The notes under the pieces: model-generated
Told to the model about the DNA's origin: nothing
The model's input: only the letters and a program-made list of their open reading frames with translations
Databases searched by the model: none
Made by a program: the position numbers and the translations under genes
Shown here: positions 50,064 to 59,033 of the stretch, piece by piece
Position numbering within the stretch: the stretch's first letter is position 1
How the letters are laid out: each line of letters opens with the position of its first letter
NCBI GenBank assembly: GCA_947646015.1
Contig: CANSEY010000014.1
Span: 34,748 to 98,747, forward strand
From: an uncultured Bacteroides sp.
GTDB taxonomy: Bacteria; Bacteroidota; Bacteroidia; Bacteroidales; Bacteroidaceae
DNA: 64,000 nt
Reading direction: 5' to 3'

Positions 50064-51230
50064 ATGAGAAATGTGACATTAATCCTTGACGACGGGAGCC
50101 GGTTTTCCGGTAAGTCGTTTGGCTACGAGAAGCCGGTGGCGGGCGAAGTAGTTTTCAACACCGCCATGACCGGATATCCGGAGAGCCTTACTGACCCTTC
50201 CTACGCCGGACAGTTGATGACTCTTACCTATCCTTTGGTGGGTAATTACGGAGTTCCTCCTTTTACCATCGAACCCAACGGACTCGCCACTTTCATGGAA
50301 AGTGAAAAGATTCATGCCGAAGCGATCATCGTAAGTGACTACTCTTCTGAGTACAGCCACTGGAACGCAGTGGAAAGCCTTGGCGACTGGCTGAAACGTG
50401 AGAAAGTACCGGGCATCACAGGCATCGATACGCGCGAACTGACCAAAATACTTCGTGAACACGGAGTCATGATGGGACGTATCGTCTTCAACGATGAAAT
50501 TGTCGGGGAAATTGACAATGGACAATTGCCAATGGACAATTACGCTGCCGTTAATTACGTAGACCGTGTTTCCTGCAAAGAAATAATCTCCTATCTTCCC
50601 GATGGAACATCCCGTTCTTTTCCATTAACCATGCCCGTCGCGCAGCTTAATTGTCAATTGTCAACTGTCAATTGTCAATTAAAGAAGGTTGTTTTGGTGG
50701 ATTGCGGTGTAAAGACCAATATTATCCGTTGCTTGTTGAAGCGTGGTGTAGAAGTGATCCGTGTACCTTGGGATTATGATTTTAACGGACTCGAATTTGA
50801 CGGGCTGTTTATCTCCAACGGACCGGGTGACCCGGATACCTGCGACGCAGCTGTGCAGAATATCCGCAAGGCAATGGCGAACGAGAAACTTCCCATCTTT
50901 GGAATCTGCATGGGCAACCAGTTGCTCTCGAAAGCCGGAGGGGCAAAGATTTACAAACTTAAATATGGACACCGTAGCCACAACCAGCCGGTACGCATGG
51001 TGGGTACGGAACGTTGTTTTATTACTTCGCAGAATCATGGTTATGCGGTAGACAATAATACGCTGGGGGCAGATTGGGAACCGCTGTTCATCAATATGAA
51101 TGATGGTTCTAACGAAGGAATCAAACACAAGAAAAATCCTTGGTTCTCTGCACAGTTTCATCCCGAAGCTGCAAGTGGTCCTACGGATACGGAATTCCTA
51201 TTCGATGAATTTGTAAACCTGCTTAAATAA
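50064..51230 (+). CDS. carA: Carbamoyl-phosphate synthase small subunit
   Basis: Releases ammonia from glutamine for CarB. 388 residues. The N-terminal CPSase_sm domain includes GEVVFNTAMTGYPESLTDPS, and the class I amidotransferase has its nucleophile Cys in FGICMGNQLLSKAGG (Asn where most have His) and the His-Glu pair in FHPEAASGPTD. Between residues ~150 and ~205, two tracts (EIDNGQLPMDNYA and AQLNCQLSTVNCQLKK) are encoded by inverted 7-bp repeats and look like in-frame additions around the native NYVDRVSCKE segment. It ends 9 nt before carB. Confidence 0.94.
   Translation: MRNVTLILDDGSRFSGKSFGYEKPVAGEVVFNTAMTGYPESLTDPSYAGQLMTLTYPLVGNYGVPPFTIEPNGLATFMESEKIHAEAIIVSDYSSEYSHWNAVESLGDWLKREKVPGITGIDTRELTKILREHGVMMGRIVFNDEIVGEIDNGQLPMDNYAAVNYVDRVSCKEIISYLPDGTSRSFPLTMPVAQLNCQLSTVNCQLKKVVLVDCGVKTNIIRCLLKRGVEVIRVPWDYDFNGLEFDGLFISNGPGDPDTCDAAVQNIRKAMANEKLPIFGICMGNQLLSKAGGAKIYKLKYGHRSHNQPVRMVGTERCFITSQNHGYAVDNNTLGADWEPLFINMNDGSNEGIKHKKNPWFSAQFHPEAASGPTDTEFLFDEFVNLLK
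50512..50678. repeat. Inverted pair of 7-bp repeats inside the carA reading frame
   Basis: Left arm 50512-50539: TTGACAA, TGGACAA, TTGCCAA, TGGACAA. Right arm 50651-50678: TTGTCAA, TTGTCAA, CTGTCAA, TTGTCAA. The arms are complementary and 111 nt apart, with the frame open throughout. Confidence 0.75.
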
Positions 51231-51239
51231 CCGACTATC

Positions 51240-54200
51240 ATGAAAGAAAATATAAAGAAAGTATTGCTGCTGGGTTCCGGTGCCTTGAAAATCGGTGAAG
51301 CCGGTGAGTTTGACTATTCCGGTTCGCAGGCACTCAAAGCCTTGAAAGAAGAAGGGATTGAAACCATTCTTATCAATCCGAATATTGCTACCGTACAGAC
51401 ATCCGAAGGAGTGGCAGATCAAATTTACTTCCTTCCGGTCACTCCGTATTTTGTAGAGAAAGTAATCCAGAAAGAAAAGCCGGAAGGTATTATGCTGGCA
51501 TTCGGCGGACAGACCGCGCTGAATTGTGGAGTTGCTTTATATAAAGAAGGAATCCTTGAAAAGTATAATGTAAAAGTACTCGGTACTCCCGTACAAGCCA
51601 TTATGGATACGGAAGACCGTGAACTCTTTGTACAGAAACTGAACGAAATCAATGTCAAGACCATTAAAAGTGAAGCTGTAGAAAATGCGGAAGATGCCCG
51701 TCGTGCAGCGAAGGAATTGGGATATCCGGTCATTGTCCGTGCGGCTTATGCGCTGGGTGGCTTGGGCTCCGGTTTCTGTGACAATGAAGAGCAACTGGAT
51801 GTACTGGTAGAAAAAGCCTTTTCTTTTTCTCCGCAAGTGTTGGTGGAAAAATCGCTTCGGGGGTGGAAAGAAGTCGAATACGAAGTCGTCCGCGACCGCT
51901 TCGACAACTGTATTACAGTTTGTAATATGGAGAACTTTGACCCACTGGGGATTCATACCGGTGAGTCTATCGTTATTGCTCCGTCTCAAACACTGACCAA
52001 CAGTGAATATCATAAACTTCGTGAACTGGCTATCCGTATTATCCGCCACATCGGTATTGTCGGCGAATGTAATGTACAGTATGCTTTCGACCCCGAATCG
52101 GAAGATTATCGCGTCATCGAAGTAAATGCCCGTCTTTCCCGTTCCTCGGCCCTGGCCTCTAAGGCAACCGGATATCCGTTGGCATTCGTGGCTGCCAAAC
52201 TGGGACTCGGCTACGGACTCTTCGACTTGAAGAACTCGGTGACAAAGACTACTTCTGCTTTCTTCGAACCGGCTTTGGACTATGTGGTATGTAAGATTCC
52301 ACGTTGGGACTTGGGAAAATTCCATGGTGTAGACAAGGAACTGGGTTCTTCCATGAAGTCGGTAGGTGAAGTGATGGCAATCGGACGTACTTTTGAAGAA
52401 GCTATTCAGAAGGGCCTCCGTATGATCGGACAGGGAATGCACGGATTCGTGGAAAACAAAGAACTAGTAATTCCTGATATTGACAAAGCACTGCGCGAAC
52501 CGACCGATAAACGTATTTTTGTGATCTCAAAAGCCTTTCGTGCAGGATACACCATTGATCAGGTGCATGAACTGACGAAGATTGACAAATGGTTCCTTCA
52601 GAAGTTGATGAATATAATGAAGACTTCGGAAGAAATGCACGAATGGGGAAATAATCATAAACAGATTGCCGATCTGCCTGTGGAACTGCTTCGCAAGGCT
52701 AAAGTTCAGGGCTTTTCCGATTTCCAGATTGCCCGTGCTATCGGTTATGAAGGTGATATGGAAAATGGAAGCCTGTATGTCCGCAAGTATCGTAAGGCTG
52801 CCGGTATCCTTCCGGTGGTAAAACAGATCGATACACTGGCTGCCGAATATCCGGCGCAGACCAATTATCTGTATCTGACCTATAGCGGAGTGGCAAACGA
52901 TGTACATTATCTGGGTGACCATAAATCCATTGTCGTATTGGGTTCCGGTGCCTACCGTATCGGTTCTTCTGTAGAGTTTGACTGGTGCGGTGTGCAGGCT
53001 CTGAATACCATTCGCAAGGAAGGGTGGCGCAGTGTTATGATCAACTATAATCCGGAAACGGTATCTACAGACTATGACATGTGCGACCGTCTCTACTTTG
53101 ATGAACTGACATTCGAACGGGTAATGGATATTCTTGAACTGGAAAATCCGCATGGTGTCATCGTATCTACCGGTGGTCAGATTCCGAATAACCTTGCTTT
53201 GCGTCTGGATGCCCAGAACATTCACATACTGGGAACAAGTGCTCAGAGCATCGACAATGCCGAAGACCGTGAAAAGTTCTCAGCGATGCTCGACCGTATT
53301 GGTGTAGACCAACCACGCTGGCGTGAGTTGACATCGCTGGAGGATATCAATGAGTTTGTCGATGAAGTCGGTTTCCCGGTTCTTGTTCGTCCGTCTTATG
53401 TGCTTTCGGGTGCTGCGATGAATGTCTGCTCCAATCAGGAAGAGCTTGAACGCTTTCTGAAACTGGCTGCCAATGTATCAAAGAAGCATCCGGTGGTAGT
53501 AAGCCAGTTTATCGAACATGCGAAGGAGGTAGAAATGGATGCTGTGGCGCAGAATGGCGAAATCATAGCCTATGCAATCAGCGAACATATTGAGTTTGCC
53601 GGTGTACACTCCGGTGATGCCACTATTCAGTTTCCGCCTCAGAAGTTGTATGTGGAAACTGTCCGTCGCATCAAACGCATCAGCCGTGAGATTGCCAAGG
53701 CATTGAATATTTCCGGTCCGTTCAACATCCAATACCTGGCAAAAGATAATGATATTAAGGTAATCGAATGTAATCTGCGTGCCAGCCGTTCTTTCCCGTT
53801 TGTCAGCAAAGTGCTGAAGATAAACTTCATTGAGCTGGCAACCAAAGTGATGCTGGGTCTTCCTGTGGAGAAACCGGAAAAGAATCTCTTTGAACTGGAC
53901 TATGTGGGAATTAAGGCTTCGCAGTTCTCTTTCAACCGTTTGCAGAAAGCTGACCCTGTATTGGGAGTGGATATGGCTTCTACAGGTGAGGTCGGCTGTA
54001 TCGGAAGTGACACTTCCTGTGCCGTACTGAAAGCCATGCTGTCTGTCGGCTACCGTATTCCTAAAAAGAACATCCTGCTTTCTACGGGTACAATGAAGCA
54101 GAAGGCTGATATGATGGATGCAGCACGTATGTTGGTAAACAAGGGATACAAACTCTTTGCAACCGGCGGTACTCATAAAACCTTTGCTGAGAACGGCATT

Positions 54201-54467
54201 GAAAGTACGCTTGTCTACTGGCCGAGTGAAGAAGGACATCCGCAGGCATTGGAAATGCTTCATAATAAGGAAATTGACATGGTAGTCAATATCCCGAAGA
54301 ACCTGACTGCCGGAGAACTGGACAATGGATATAAAATCCGTCGCGCGGCTATCGACCTGAACGTGCCGTTGATAACGAACGCCCGTCTGGCAAGTGCATT
54401 TATCAATGCTTTCTGTACGATGACCGTTGATGATATTGCCATCAAGAGCTGGGAAGAGTATAAGTAA
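51240..54467 (+). CDS. carB: Carbamoyl-phosphate synthase large subunit
   Basis: Makes carbamoyl phosphate from bicarbonate, ammonia and 2 ATP, for pyrimidines and arginine. 1075 residues with two homologous ATP-grasp halves: LLLGSGALKIGEAGEFDYSG (first) and VVLGSGAYRIGSSVEFDWCG (second). Ligand loops include RSSALASKATGYPLA and RASRSFPFVSKVL. The C-terminal MGS-like regulatory domain (~930-1075) has KLFATGGTHKTFAENGI. Full length. Last gene of the operon, followed by a strong terminator. Confidence 0.97.
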   Translation: MKENIKKVLLLGSGALKIGEAGEFDYSGSQALKALKEEGIETILINPNIATVQTSEGVADQIYFLPVTPYFVEKVIQKEKPEGIMLAFGGQTALNCGVALYKEGILEKYNVKVLGTPVQAIMDTEDRELFVQKLNEINVKTIKSEAVENAEDARRAAKELGYPVIVRAAYALGGLGSGFCDNEEQLDVLVEKAFSFSPQVLVEKSLRGWKEVEYEVVRDRFDNCITVCNMENFDPLGIHTGESIVIAPSQTLTNSEYHKLRELAIRIIRHIGIVGECNVQYAFDPESEDYRVIEVNARLSRSSALASKATGYPLAFVAAKLGLGYGLFDLKNSVTKTTSAFFEPALDYVVCKIPRWDLGKFHGVDKELGSSMKSVGEVMAIGRTFEEAIQKGLRMIGQGMHGFVENKELVIPDIDKALREPTDKRIFVISKAFRAGYTIDQVHELTKIDKWFLQKLMNIMKTSEEMHEWGNNHKQIADLPVELLRKAKVQGFSDFQIARAIGYEGDMENGSLYVRKYRKAAGILPVVKQIDTLAAEYPAQTNYLYLTYSGVANDVHYLGDHKSIVVLGSGAYRIGSSVEFDWCGVQALNTIRKEGWRSVMINYNPETVSTDYDMCDRLYFDELTFERVMDILELENPHGVIVSTGGQIPNNLALRLDAQNIHILGTSAQSIDNAEDREKFSAMLDRIGVDQPRWRELTSLEDINEFVDEVGFPVLVRPSYVLSGAAMNVCSNQEELERFLKLAANVSKKHPVVVSQFIEHAKEVEMDAVAQNGEIIAYAISEHIEFAGVHSGDATIQFPPQKLYVETVRRIKRISREIAKALNISGPFNIQYLAKDNDIKVIECNLRASRSFPFVSKVLKINFIELATKVMLGLPVEKPEKNLFELDYVGIKASQFSFNRLQKADPVLGVDMASTGEVGCIGSDTSCAVLKAMLSVGYRIPKKNILLSTGTMKQKADMMDAARMLVNKGYKLFATGGTHKTFAENGIESTLVYWPSEEGHPQALEMLHNKEIDMVVNIPKNLTAGELDNGYKIRRAAIDLNVPLITNARLASAFINAFCTMTVDDIAIKSWEEYK

Positions 54468-54497
54468 GAAATAATAAATTGTTGTATAATAAGTTGG

Positions 54498-54535
54498 AAA
54501 AGTCGTTCCCGTGCATTCGGGGGCGGCTTTTTTTT
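54498..54535 (+). terminator. Terminator of the glmS-carB operon
   Basis: AAAGTCGTTCCCG pairs with CGGGGGCGGCTTT (with G-U pairs), followed by eight T. It begins 31 nt after the carB stop. Confidence 0.85.
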
Positions 54536-54553
54536 ATGAATTTCTGTTTTTGG

Positions 54554-54641
54554 GATGGTGTCACTATAAGCATGGGATAGTGTCACTATCCTGTCAGTAT
54601 GCTTACACTATCCTTCCTGTATAGTGTCACTATCTTTTTTT
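54554..54641. repeat. 22-bp tandem array (4 units) with ATAGTGTCACTAT cores
   Basis: Units begin at 54554, 54576, 54598 and 54620. The core reads GATGGTGTCACTATA, GATAGTGTCACTATC, TATGCTTACACTATC and TATAGTGTCACTATC at the same offset. Each core is a near-palindrome. The array ends 82 nt upstream of the manC start. Confidence 0.7.
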
Positions 54642-54722
54642 AATGTCTATAAGTTGCATGATTGGACAAATTGGTGTAAATTGCGCAATTATTTCACAAA
54701 TATTCTAAAACAGGGGAGTAAT

Positions 54723-55775
54723 ATGAGCATGGATAATCATATCGTAATTATGGCTGGTGGCATTGGTAGTCGTTTTTGGCCGATGAGTACACCGGAATGT
54801 CCCAAGCAATTTATTGATGTAATGGGATGCGGGCGTACGTTGATTCAACTGACTGCTGATCGTTTTGATGGCGTCTGTCCACGGGAAAATGTGTGGGTAG
54901 TGACGTCCGAGAAATATATTGATATCGTCCGGGAGCAATTGCCGGAGATTCCTGAAAGCAATATCCTTGCAGAGCCTTGTGCACGAAACACTGCTCCCTG
55001 CATCGCCTATGCTTGCTGGAAAATCAAGAAAAAACATCCGAACGCCAATGTGGTGGTGACTCCGTCGGATGCATTGGTTATCAATACAGGTGAATTCCGC
55101 CGGGTAGTAGAGAAAGCACTTCGTTTTACTGACAACAGCAGTGCTATCGTAACGCTGGGTATCAAACCGACTCGCCCGGAAACCGGATATGGATATATTG
55201 CTGCCGGAGATCAGATCATGACTGATAAAGAGATTTTTACGGTAGATGCATTCAAGGAAAAACCGGACAGGGAGACTGCCGACAGATATCTGGCCGAGGG
55301 TAACTACTTCTGGAATGCAGGAATTTTTGTTTGGAATGTGCGTACTATCACTTCCGTGATGCGTGTATATGCTCCGGGCATAGCGCAAATCTTCGATCGT
55401 ATTTTCCCCGATTTCTATACGGAGAAGGAAAATGAAACGATTAAAAAGCTGTTCCCTACCTGCGAAGCTATTTCCATAGACTATGCCGTAATGGAAAAAG
55501 CACAGGAAATCTATGTACTTCCGGCTTCTTTCGGTTGGTCGGACTTGGGGACCTGGGGAGCGCTCCGCGGACTGTTGCCACAAGATAAATCCGGAAATGC
55601 TACGGTAGGGGCCGATGTCCGTTTGTACGAAAGCAAGAACTGCATCGTACATACCAGTGAAGAGAAACGGGTCGTTATTCAGGGTCTGGATGGATATATC
55701 ATTGCTGAGAAAGATAATACACTGTTGATTTGTAAACTGGATGAAGAACAGCGGATAAAGGAGTTTTCAAAGTAA
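54723..55775 (+). CDS. manC: Mannose-1-phosphate guanylyltransferase
   Basis: Makes GDP-mannose from GTP and mannose-1-phosphate. 350 residues from MSMDNHIVIMAGG; GGGGAG lies 6-11 nt upstream, and the farther ATG at 54624 overlaps the repeat array. The nucleotidyltransferase signature is MAGGIGSRFWPMSTPECPKQ, with VVTPSDALV, EKPDRETADRY, YFWNAGIFVW and SIDYAVMEKA. It lacks the C-terminal PMI domain of bifunctional enzymes. It may supply GDP-mannose or GDP-fucose for capsules. Convergent with and only 3 nt from the AraC gene. Confidence 0.93.
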   Translation: MSMDNHIVIMAGGIGSRFWPMSTPECPKQFIDVMGCGRTLIQLTADRFDGVCPRENVWVVTSEKYIDIVREQLPEIPESNILAEPCARNTAPCIAYACWKIKKKHPNANVVVTPSDALVINTGEFRRVVEKALRFTDNSSAIVTLGIKPTRPETGYGYIAAGDQIMTDKEIFTVDAFKEKPDRETADRYLAEGNYFWNAGIFVWNVRTITSVMRVYAPGIAQIFDRIFPDFYTEKENETIKKLFPTCEAISIDYAVMEKAQEIYVLPASFGWSDLGTWGALRGLLPQDKSGNATVGADVRLYESKNCIVHTSEEKRVVIQGLDGYIIAEKDNTLLICKLDEEQRIKEFSK

Positions 55776-55778
55776 TCC

Positions 55779-56672
55779 TTAATTCTTTTGATATTCCTGA
55801 GGCGTCATTCCGGTCATTCGTTTGAAAAACTTGCTGAAGAAAGACGGATTGGGAAAGTTTAATTCATCTGATATCTGATAAACAAGGCGGTTGCTATGTT
55901 TTAGCAATACTTTAGCCTCTAGTATAATGGACTGGTTTATCCAGTCCATTACTGTTTGCTGGCTGGTTTGCCGGATTACAGTGTTCAGATAACGGGGAGT
56001 GAGACAAAGTTTATTCGCATAGAAACTGACATTCCGCTCTGTCTTGCTATAGGTGTTGACCAAAGAAATGAGGCGCTGAAAAATGTCGTTTTGATGGGTT
56101 AATGGACTGAGTTCGGCCTGCCCTTTGCTTTTGGCTATATACTCTATATTATATAGTAATCCTACCAGTAAATGCTGAATGACCTCTTTTCTGAATACAG
56201 GTTCTTGCAATACACTCCACATGACCGTCACAAAATTCTCTATCTGTATTTGTTCTTCGGTAGACAGTGGAAACAGGAGATTTTTCTTTTGTTGGAGGAA
56301 ATGGGTGAAGAATTCTTCCTTTCCGGATATCGGCAGAAAGTTCAGGTCTACTGCCATCATGTGAGCATCAAAATCGTGAGATACTTCTATGATTTGTATG
56401 ATAGAGTTGGGAGCTATCAGGGATATATGGTCGGGCAGGAAAATATATTCGATCAGATTGATTAAAACACGTGCCGAGCCATTAGTGACAATAGCAATAC
56501 GGCCTTCCTGTAGCCGGTACGGTTGTCCGACACTGAAGATAGTCGTTTCCATTTTAGAGAAACTTGTCACAAATCCGAATTCGGCATTGATGAAGCGAAA
56601 TTCGTTGTGACGTACTATATTTATATCCTTCAACAGTTGGAGGCCTAATTCCATCGGTTTCTTCTGTTCCAT
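55779..56672 (-). CDS. AraC-family transcriptional regulator
   Basis: 297 residues. The N-terminal ~150 residues form a cupin-like sensing domain (RIAIVTNGSARVLINLIEY, PNSIIQIIEVS). The C-terminal ~100 carry two HTH motifs: NVSFYANKLCLTPRYLNTVI and LVYQISDELNFPNPSFFSKF, then KRMTGMTPQEYQK. It is divergent from the TolC-HlyD-ABC export genes, with its -7 box (56692-56699) about 100 bp from theirs, so it probably controls that system in response to a small molecule. The effector is unknown. Confidence 0.88.
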   Translation of the reverse strand: MEQKKPMELGLQLLKDINIVRHNEFRFINAEFGFVTSFSKMETTIFSVGQPYRLQEGRIAIVTNGSARVLINLIEYIFLPDHISLIAPNSIIQIIEVSHDFDAHMMAVDLNFLPISGKEEFFTHFLQQKKNLLFPLSTEEQIQIENFVTVMWSVLQEPVFRKEVIQHLLVGLLYNIEYIAKSKGQAELSPLTHQNDIFQRLISLVNTYSKTERNVSFYANKLCLTPRYLNTVIRQTSQQTVMDWINQSIILEAKVLLKHSNRLVYQISDELNFPNPSFFSKFFKRMTGMTPQEYQKN

Positions 56673-56691
56673 TTTCTCAGTTCTTTTCCGG

Positions 56692-56699
56692 CAAAGATA
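56692..56699 (-). promoter_or_regulatory. -7 box (TATCTTTG) of the AraC regulator gene
   Basis: Reverse-strand TATCTTTG 20 nt upstream of the ATG at 56672, giving a very short leader. Confidence 0.55.
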
Positions 56700-56795
56700 A
56701 GAAATAGCCCTTGAATCTTCTCTTTTTTTAGGATGAATCGAACTATTGGGACATATTTTCCAACTATCAGAATGTGAAACTATTACTTAAAGGTC

Positions 56796-56803
56796 TATCT
56801 TTG
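56796..56803 (+). promoter_or_regulatory. -7 box (TATCTTTG) of the export operon
   Basis: TATCTTTG 31 nt upstream of the TolC-like ATG at 56834. It excludes the in-frame ATG at 56774. Confidence 0.6.
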
Positions 56804-56833
56804 TCTTTTGAAGAATTCATAGAAAAAATGCGT

Positions 56834-58102
56834 ATGAAAAGAATTATTTTTAGTCTTTCGCTTTTACTGTTCATGCCCGGAATGTATGGGCAGACCGGGC
56901 ATATAACATTAGAAGAATGTCAGCAAAAAACGCAGGATAACTATCCGTTGGTGCGTCAATATGATTTAGTGGAGAAGACGAAAGAATATAATCTGGAAAA
57001 TGCGGCGAGGGGATACTTGCCTCAGTTTGCTCTTTCGGCAAAGGCGTCTTATCAAAGTGATGTGACGGAGTTACCCATTGCCATTCCCGGTGTGGATATC
57101 AAAGGGATGGCCAAAGACCAGTATCAGGTGATGCTGGAGTTACAGCAACAGATATGGGATGGCGGAGGAATCCGGATGCAGAAGAAAAAGGCTACGGCGG
57201 AAGCGGAGATTGACAGGGAAAAGTTGAACGTCGATATGTATGCGTTGAATGGCCGTGTGAATGATTTGTATTTTGGAATTCTTATGTTGGATGAGCAGTT
57301 GGCTCAGAATGCCTTGCTGCAAGATGAACTGGGACGGAACTTCCATCAGATTACAGCTTATGTGGACAATGGAATAGCCAATCAGGCCGATCTGGATGCT
57401 GTGAAAGTGGAGCAATTGAATACCCGCCAGAAGAGAGTGGAACTGACTTCTTCCCGTATGGCTTATTTGAAGATGCTTTCGTTATTGATGGGAGAGGTGC
57501 TTTCGACGGAGACAGTATTGGAGAAGCCTGTTCCTCAAAACGAACTGTCGGCTGTCAGTGAGATTCGCCGACCGGAACTGTCGTGGTTTGACGCACAGGG
57601 AGCCGGTTTGCAGGTACAAGAGAAAGCCTTGAATGTGCGCCATCTTCCTCATTTCGGATTGTTTGTGCAGGGAGCTTACGGTAATCCGGGATTAAATATG
57701 CTGAAGAATGAATTTTCTCCTTATTATATTGCAGGTATCCGGCTTTCATGGAATTTCGGAAGTCTGTATACGTTGAAGAATGACCGTCGGGTGATTGAAA
57801 ACAAACGGCAGCAACTGGATAGCAATCGGGATGTGTTTCTTTTTAATACGAGACTGGAAATGACGCAGCAGGATCAGTCTGTCCGTTCGTTGGAGAAGCA
57901 GATGCAGGATGATGATGAAATTATCCGGTTGCGTACGAATATTCGTCGGGCTGCGGAAGCCAAAGTAGCGAATGGTACGTTGACAGTGACAGAAATGCTC
58001 AGAGAACTCACGAATGAGAGTCTTGCCCGTCAGGCGAAGGCAATGCATGAGATTCAACGGTTGATGGGTATCTATCAATTGAAATATACTACTAATCATT
58101 AA
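56834..58102 (+). CDS. TolC-family outer-membrane efflux protein
   Basis: About 422 residues from MKRIIFSLSLLLFMPGMYGQ (signal peptide). It has the repeated OEP layout: ITLEECQQKTQDNYPLVRQY, a long helix with YFGILMLDEQLAQN, then the second repeat with QAKAMHEIQRLMGIYQL. It forms the outer-membrane channel for the HlyD/ABC genes behind it (16-nt gap). First gene of a five-gene operon, divergent from the AraC regulator. Confidence 0.9.
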   Translation: MKRIIFSLSLLLFMPGMYGQTGHITLEECQQKTQDNYPLVRQYDLVEKTKEYNLENAARGYLPQFALSAKASYQSDVTELPIAIPGVDIKGMAKDQYQVMLELQQQIWDGGGIRMQKKKATAEAEIDREKLNVDMYALNGRVNDLYFGILMLDEQLAQNALLQDELGRNFHQITAYVDNGIANQADLDAVKVEQLNTRQKRVELTSSRMAYLKMLSLLMGEVLSTETVLEKPVPQNELSAVSEIRRPELSWFDAQGAGLQVQEKALNVRHLPHFGLFVQGAYGNPGLNMLKNEFSPYYIAGIRLSWNFGSLYTLKNDRRVIENKRQQLDSNRDVFLFNTRLEMTQQDQSVRSLEKQMQDDDEIIRLRTNIRRAAEAKVANGTLTVTEMLRELTNESLARQAKAMHEIQRLMGIYQLKYTTNH

Positions 58103-58118
58103 TAAAAATCTGTCAGAT

Positions 58119-59033
58119 ATGAAACGAATGACAAAAATAGGAATATACGGGATGGCAGTATGGATGCTTTCTGCCTGTGGAAACGGAACGCCCGATTATG
58201 ATGCAACAGGAACCTTTGAAGCTACGGAAGTGATCGTTTCCGCCGAAGCGGCGGGAAAACTGCTGCAACTGGAAGTGGAAGAAGGAACAAGATTGAAAGC
58301 CGGCGAAGAAGTAGGGCTGGTAGATACTGTCCAGCTATATCTGAAAAAGTTGCAACTGGAAGCAAGCATGAAATCGGTGGAAAGCCAGCGTCCCGATCTG
58401 GCCAAACAGATAGCCGCTACCAAACAGCAAATTACTACAGCGCAAAGGGAAAAGAAGCGGGTAGAGAACCTGCTTGCTGCCGGAGCTGCCAATCAGAAAC
58501 AACTGGATGACTGGGATGCACAGGTAACCTTGCTTCAGCAGCAGTTGATTGCTCAGGAATCCTCATTGATGAAGAGTACGAACAGTCTGACGGAACAGGG
58601 GAATTCGGTCAGTATACAAGTGGCACAGGTAGAAGACCAGTTGAACAAGTGCCATATTCAGTCGCCTATTGAAGGTACGGTACTGGCAAAATATGCGGAA
58701 GCGGGAGAACTGGCATCCGTTGGCAAACCGTTGTTTAAAGTGGGTGAGGTAGACCGGATGTATTTGCGGGCTTATGTTACTTCAGAGCAATTGTCCCAAG
58801 TGAAATTGGGGGATAAAGTGACGGTGTATTCCGATTATGGAAATTCGGAACAGAAAGCCTATCCCGGTGTGGTCACTTGGATTTCGGACCGTTCGGAGTT
58901 TACCCCCAAAACGATTCTGACTAAAAATGAACGTGCCAATCTGGTATACGCAGTGAAGATTGCCGTGAAAAATGACGGTTCGTTGAAGATTGGTATGTAT
59001 GGAGGTGTGGTATGGAAAAAGGAGAACCCATAG
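58119..59033 (+). CDS. HlyD/YbhG-type periplasmic adaptor lipoprotein
   Basis: 304 residues. The signal ends at lipobox LSAC (Cys20), so the adaptor is lipid-anchored. A biotinyl-lipoyl-like half (VIVSAEAAGKLLQLEVEEGT) is followed by a coiled-coil hairpin (~70-170, rich in Gln/Lys/Glu). The second half-motif is CHIQSPIEGTVLAKYAEAGE and a beta-barrel domain ends the protein. The last 22 nt overlap the ATPase gene, indicating translational coupling. It links the inner-membrane ABC-2 permeases to the TolC-like channel. Confidence 0.9.
   Translation: MKRMTKIGIYGMAVWMLSACGNGTPDYDATGTFEATEVIVSAEAAGKLLQLEVEEGTRLKAGEEVGLVDTVQLYLKKLQLEASMKSVESQRPDLAKQIAATKQQITTAQREKKRVENLLAAGAANQKQLDDWDAQVTLLQQQLIAQESSLMKSTNSLTEQGNSVSIQVAQVEDQLNKCHIQSPIEGTVLAKYAEAGELASVGKPLFKVGEVDRMYLRAYVTSEQLSQVKLGDKVTVYSDYGNSEQKAYPGVVTWISDRSEFTPKTILTKNERANLVYAVKIAVKNDGSLKIGMYGGVVWKKENP

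Noticed and set aside
56774-56833. Longer start for the TolC-like protein
   Set aside because: It begins upstream of the promoter box at 56796-56803 and hides the signal peptide.
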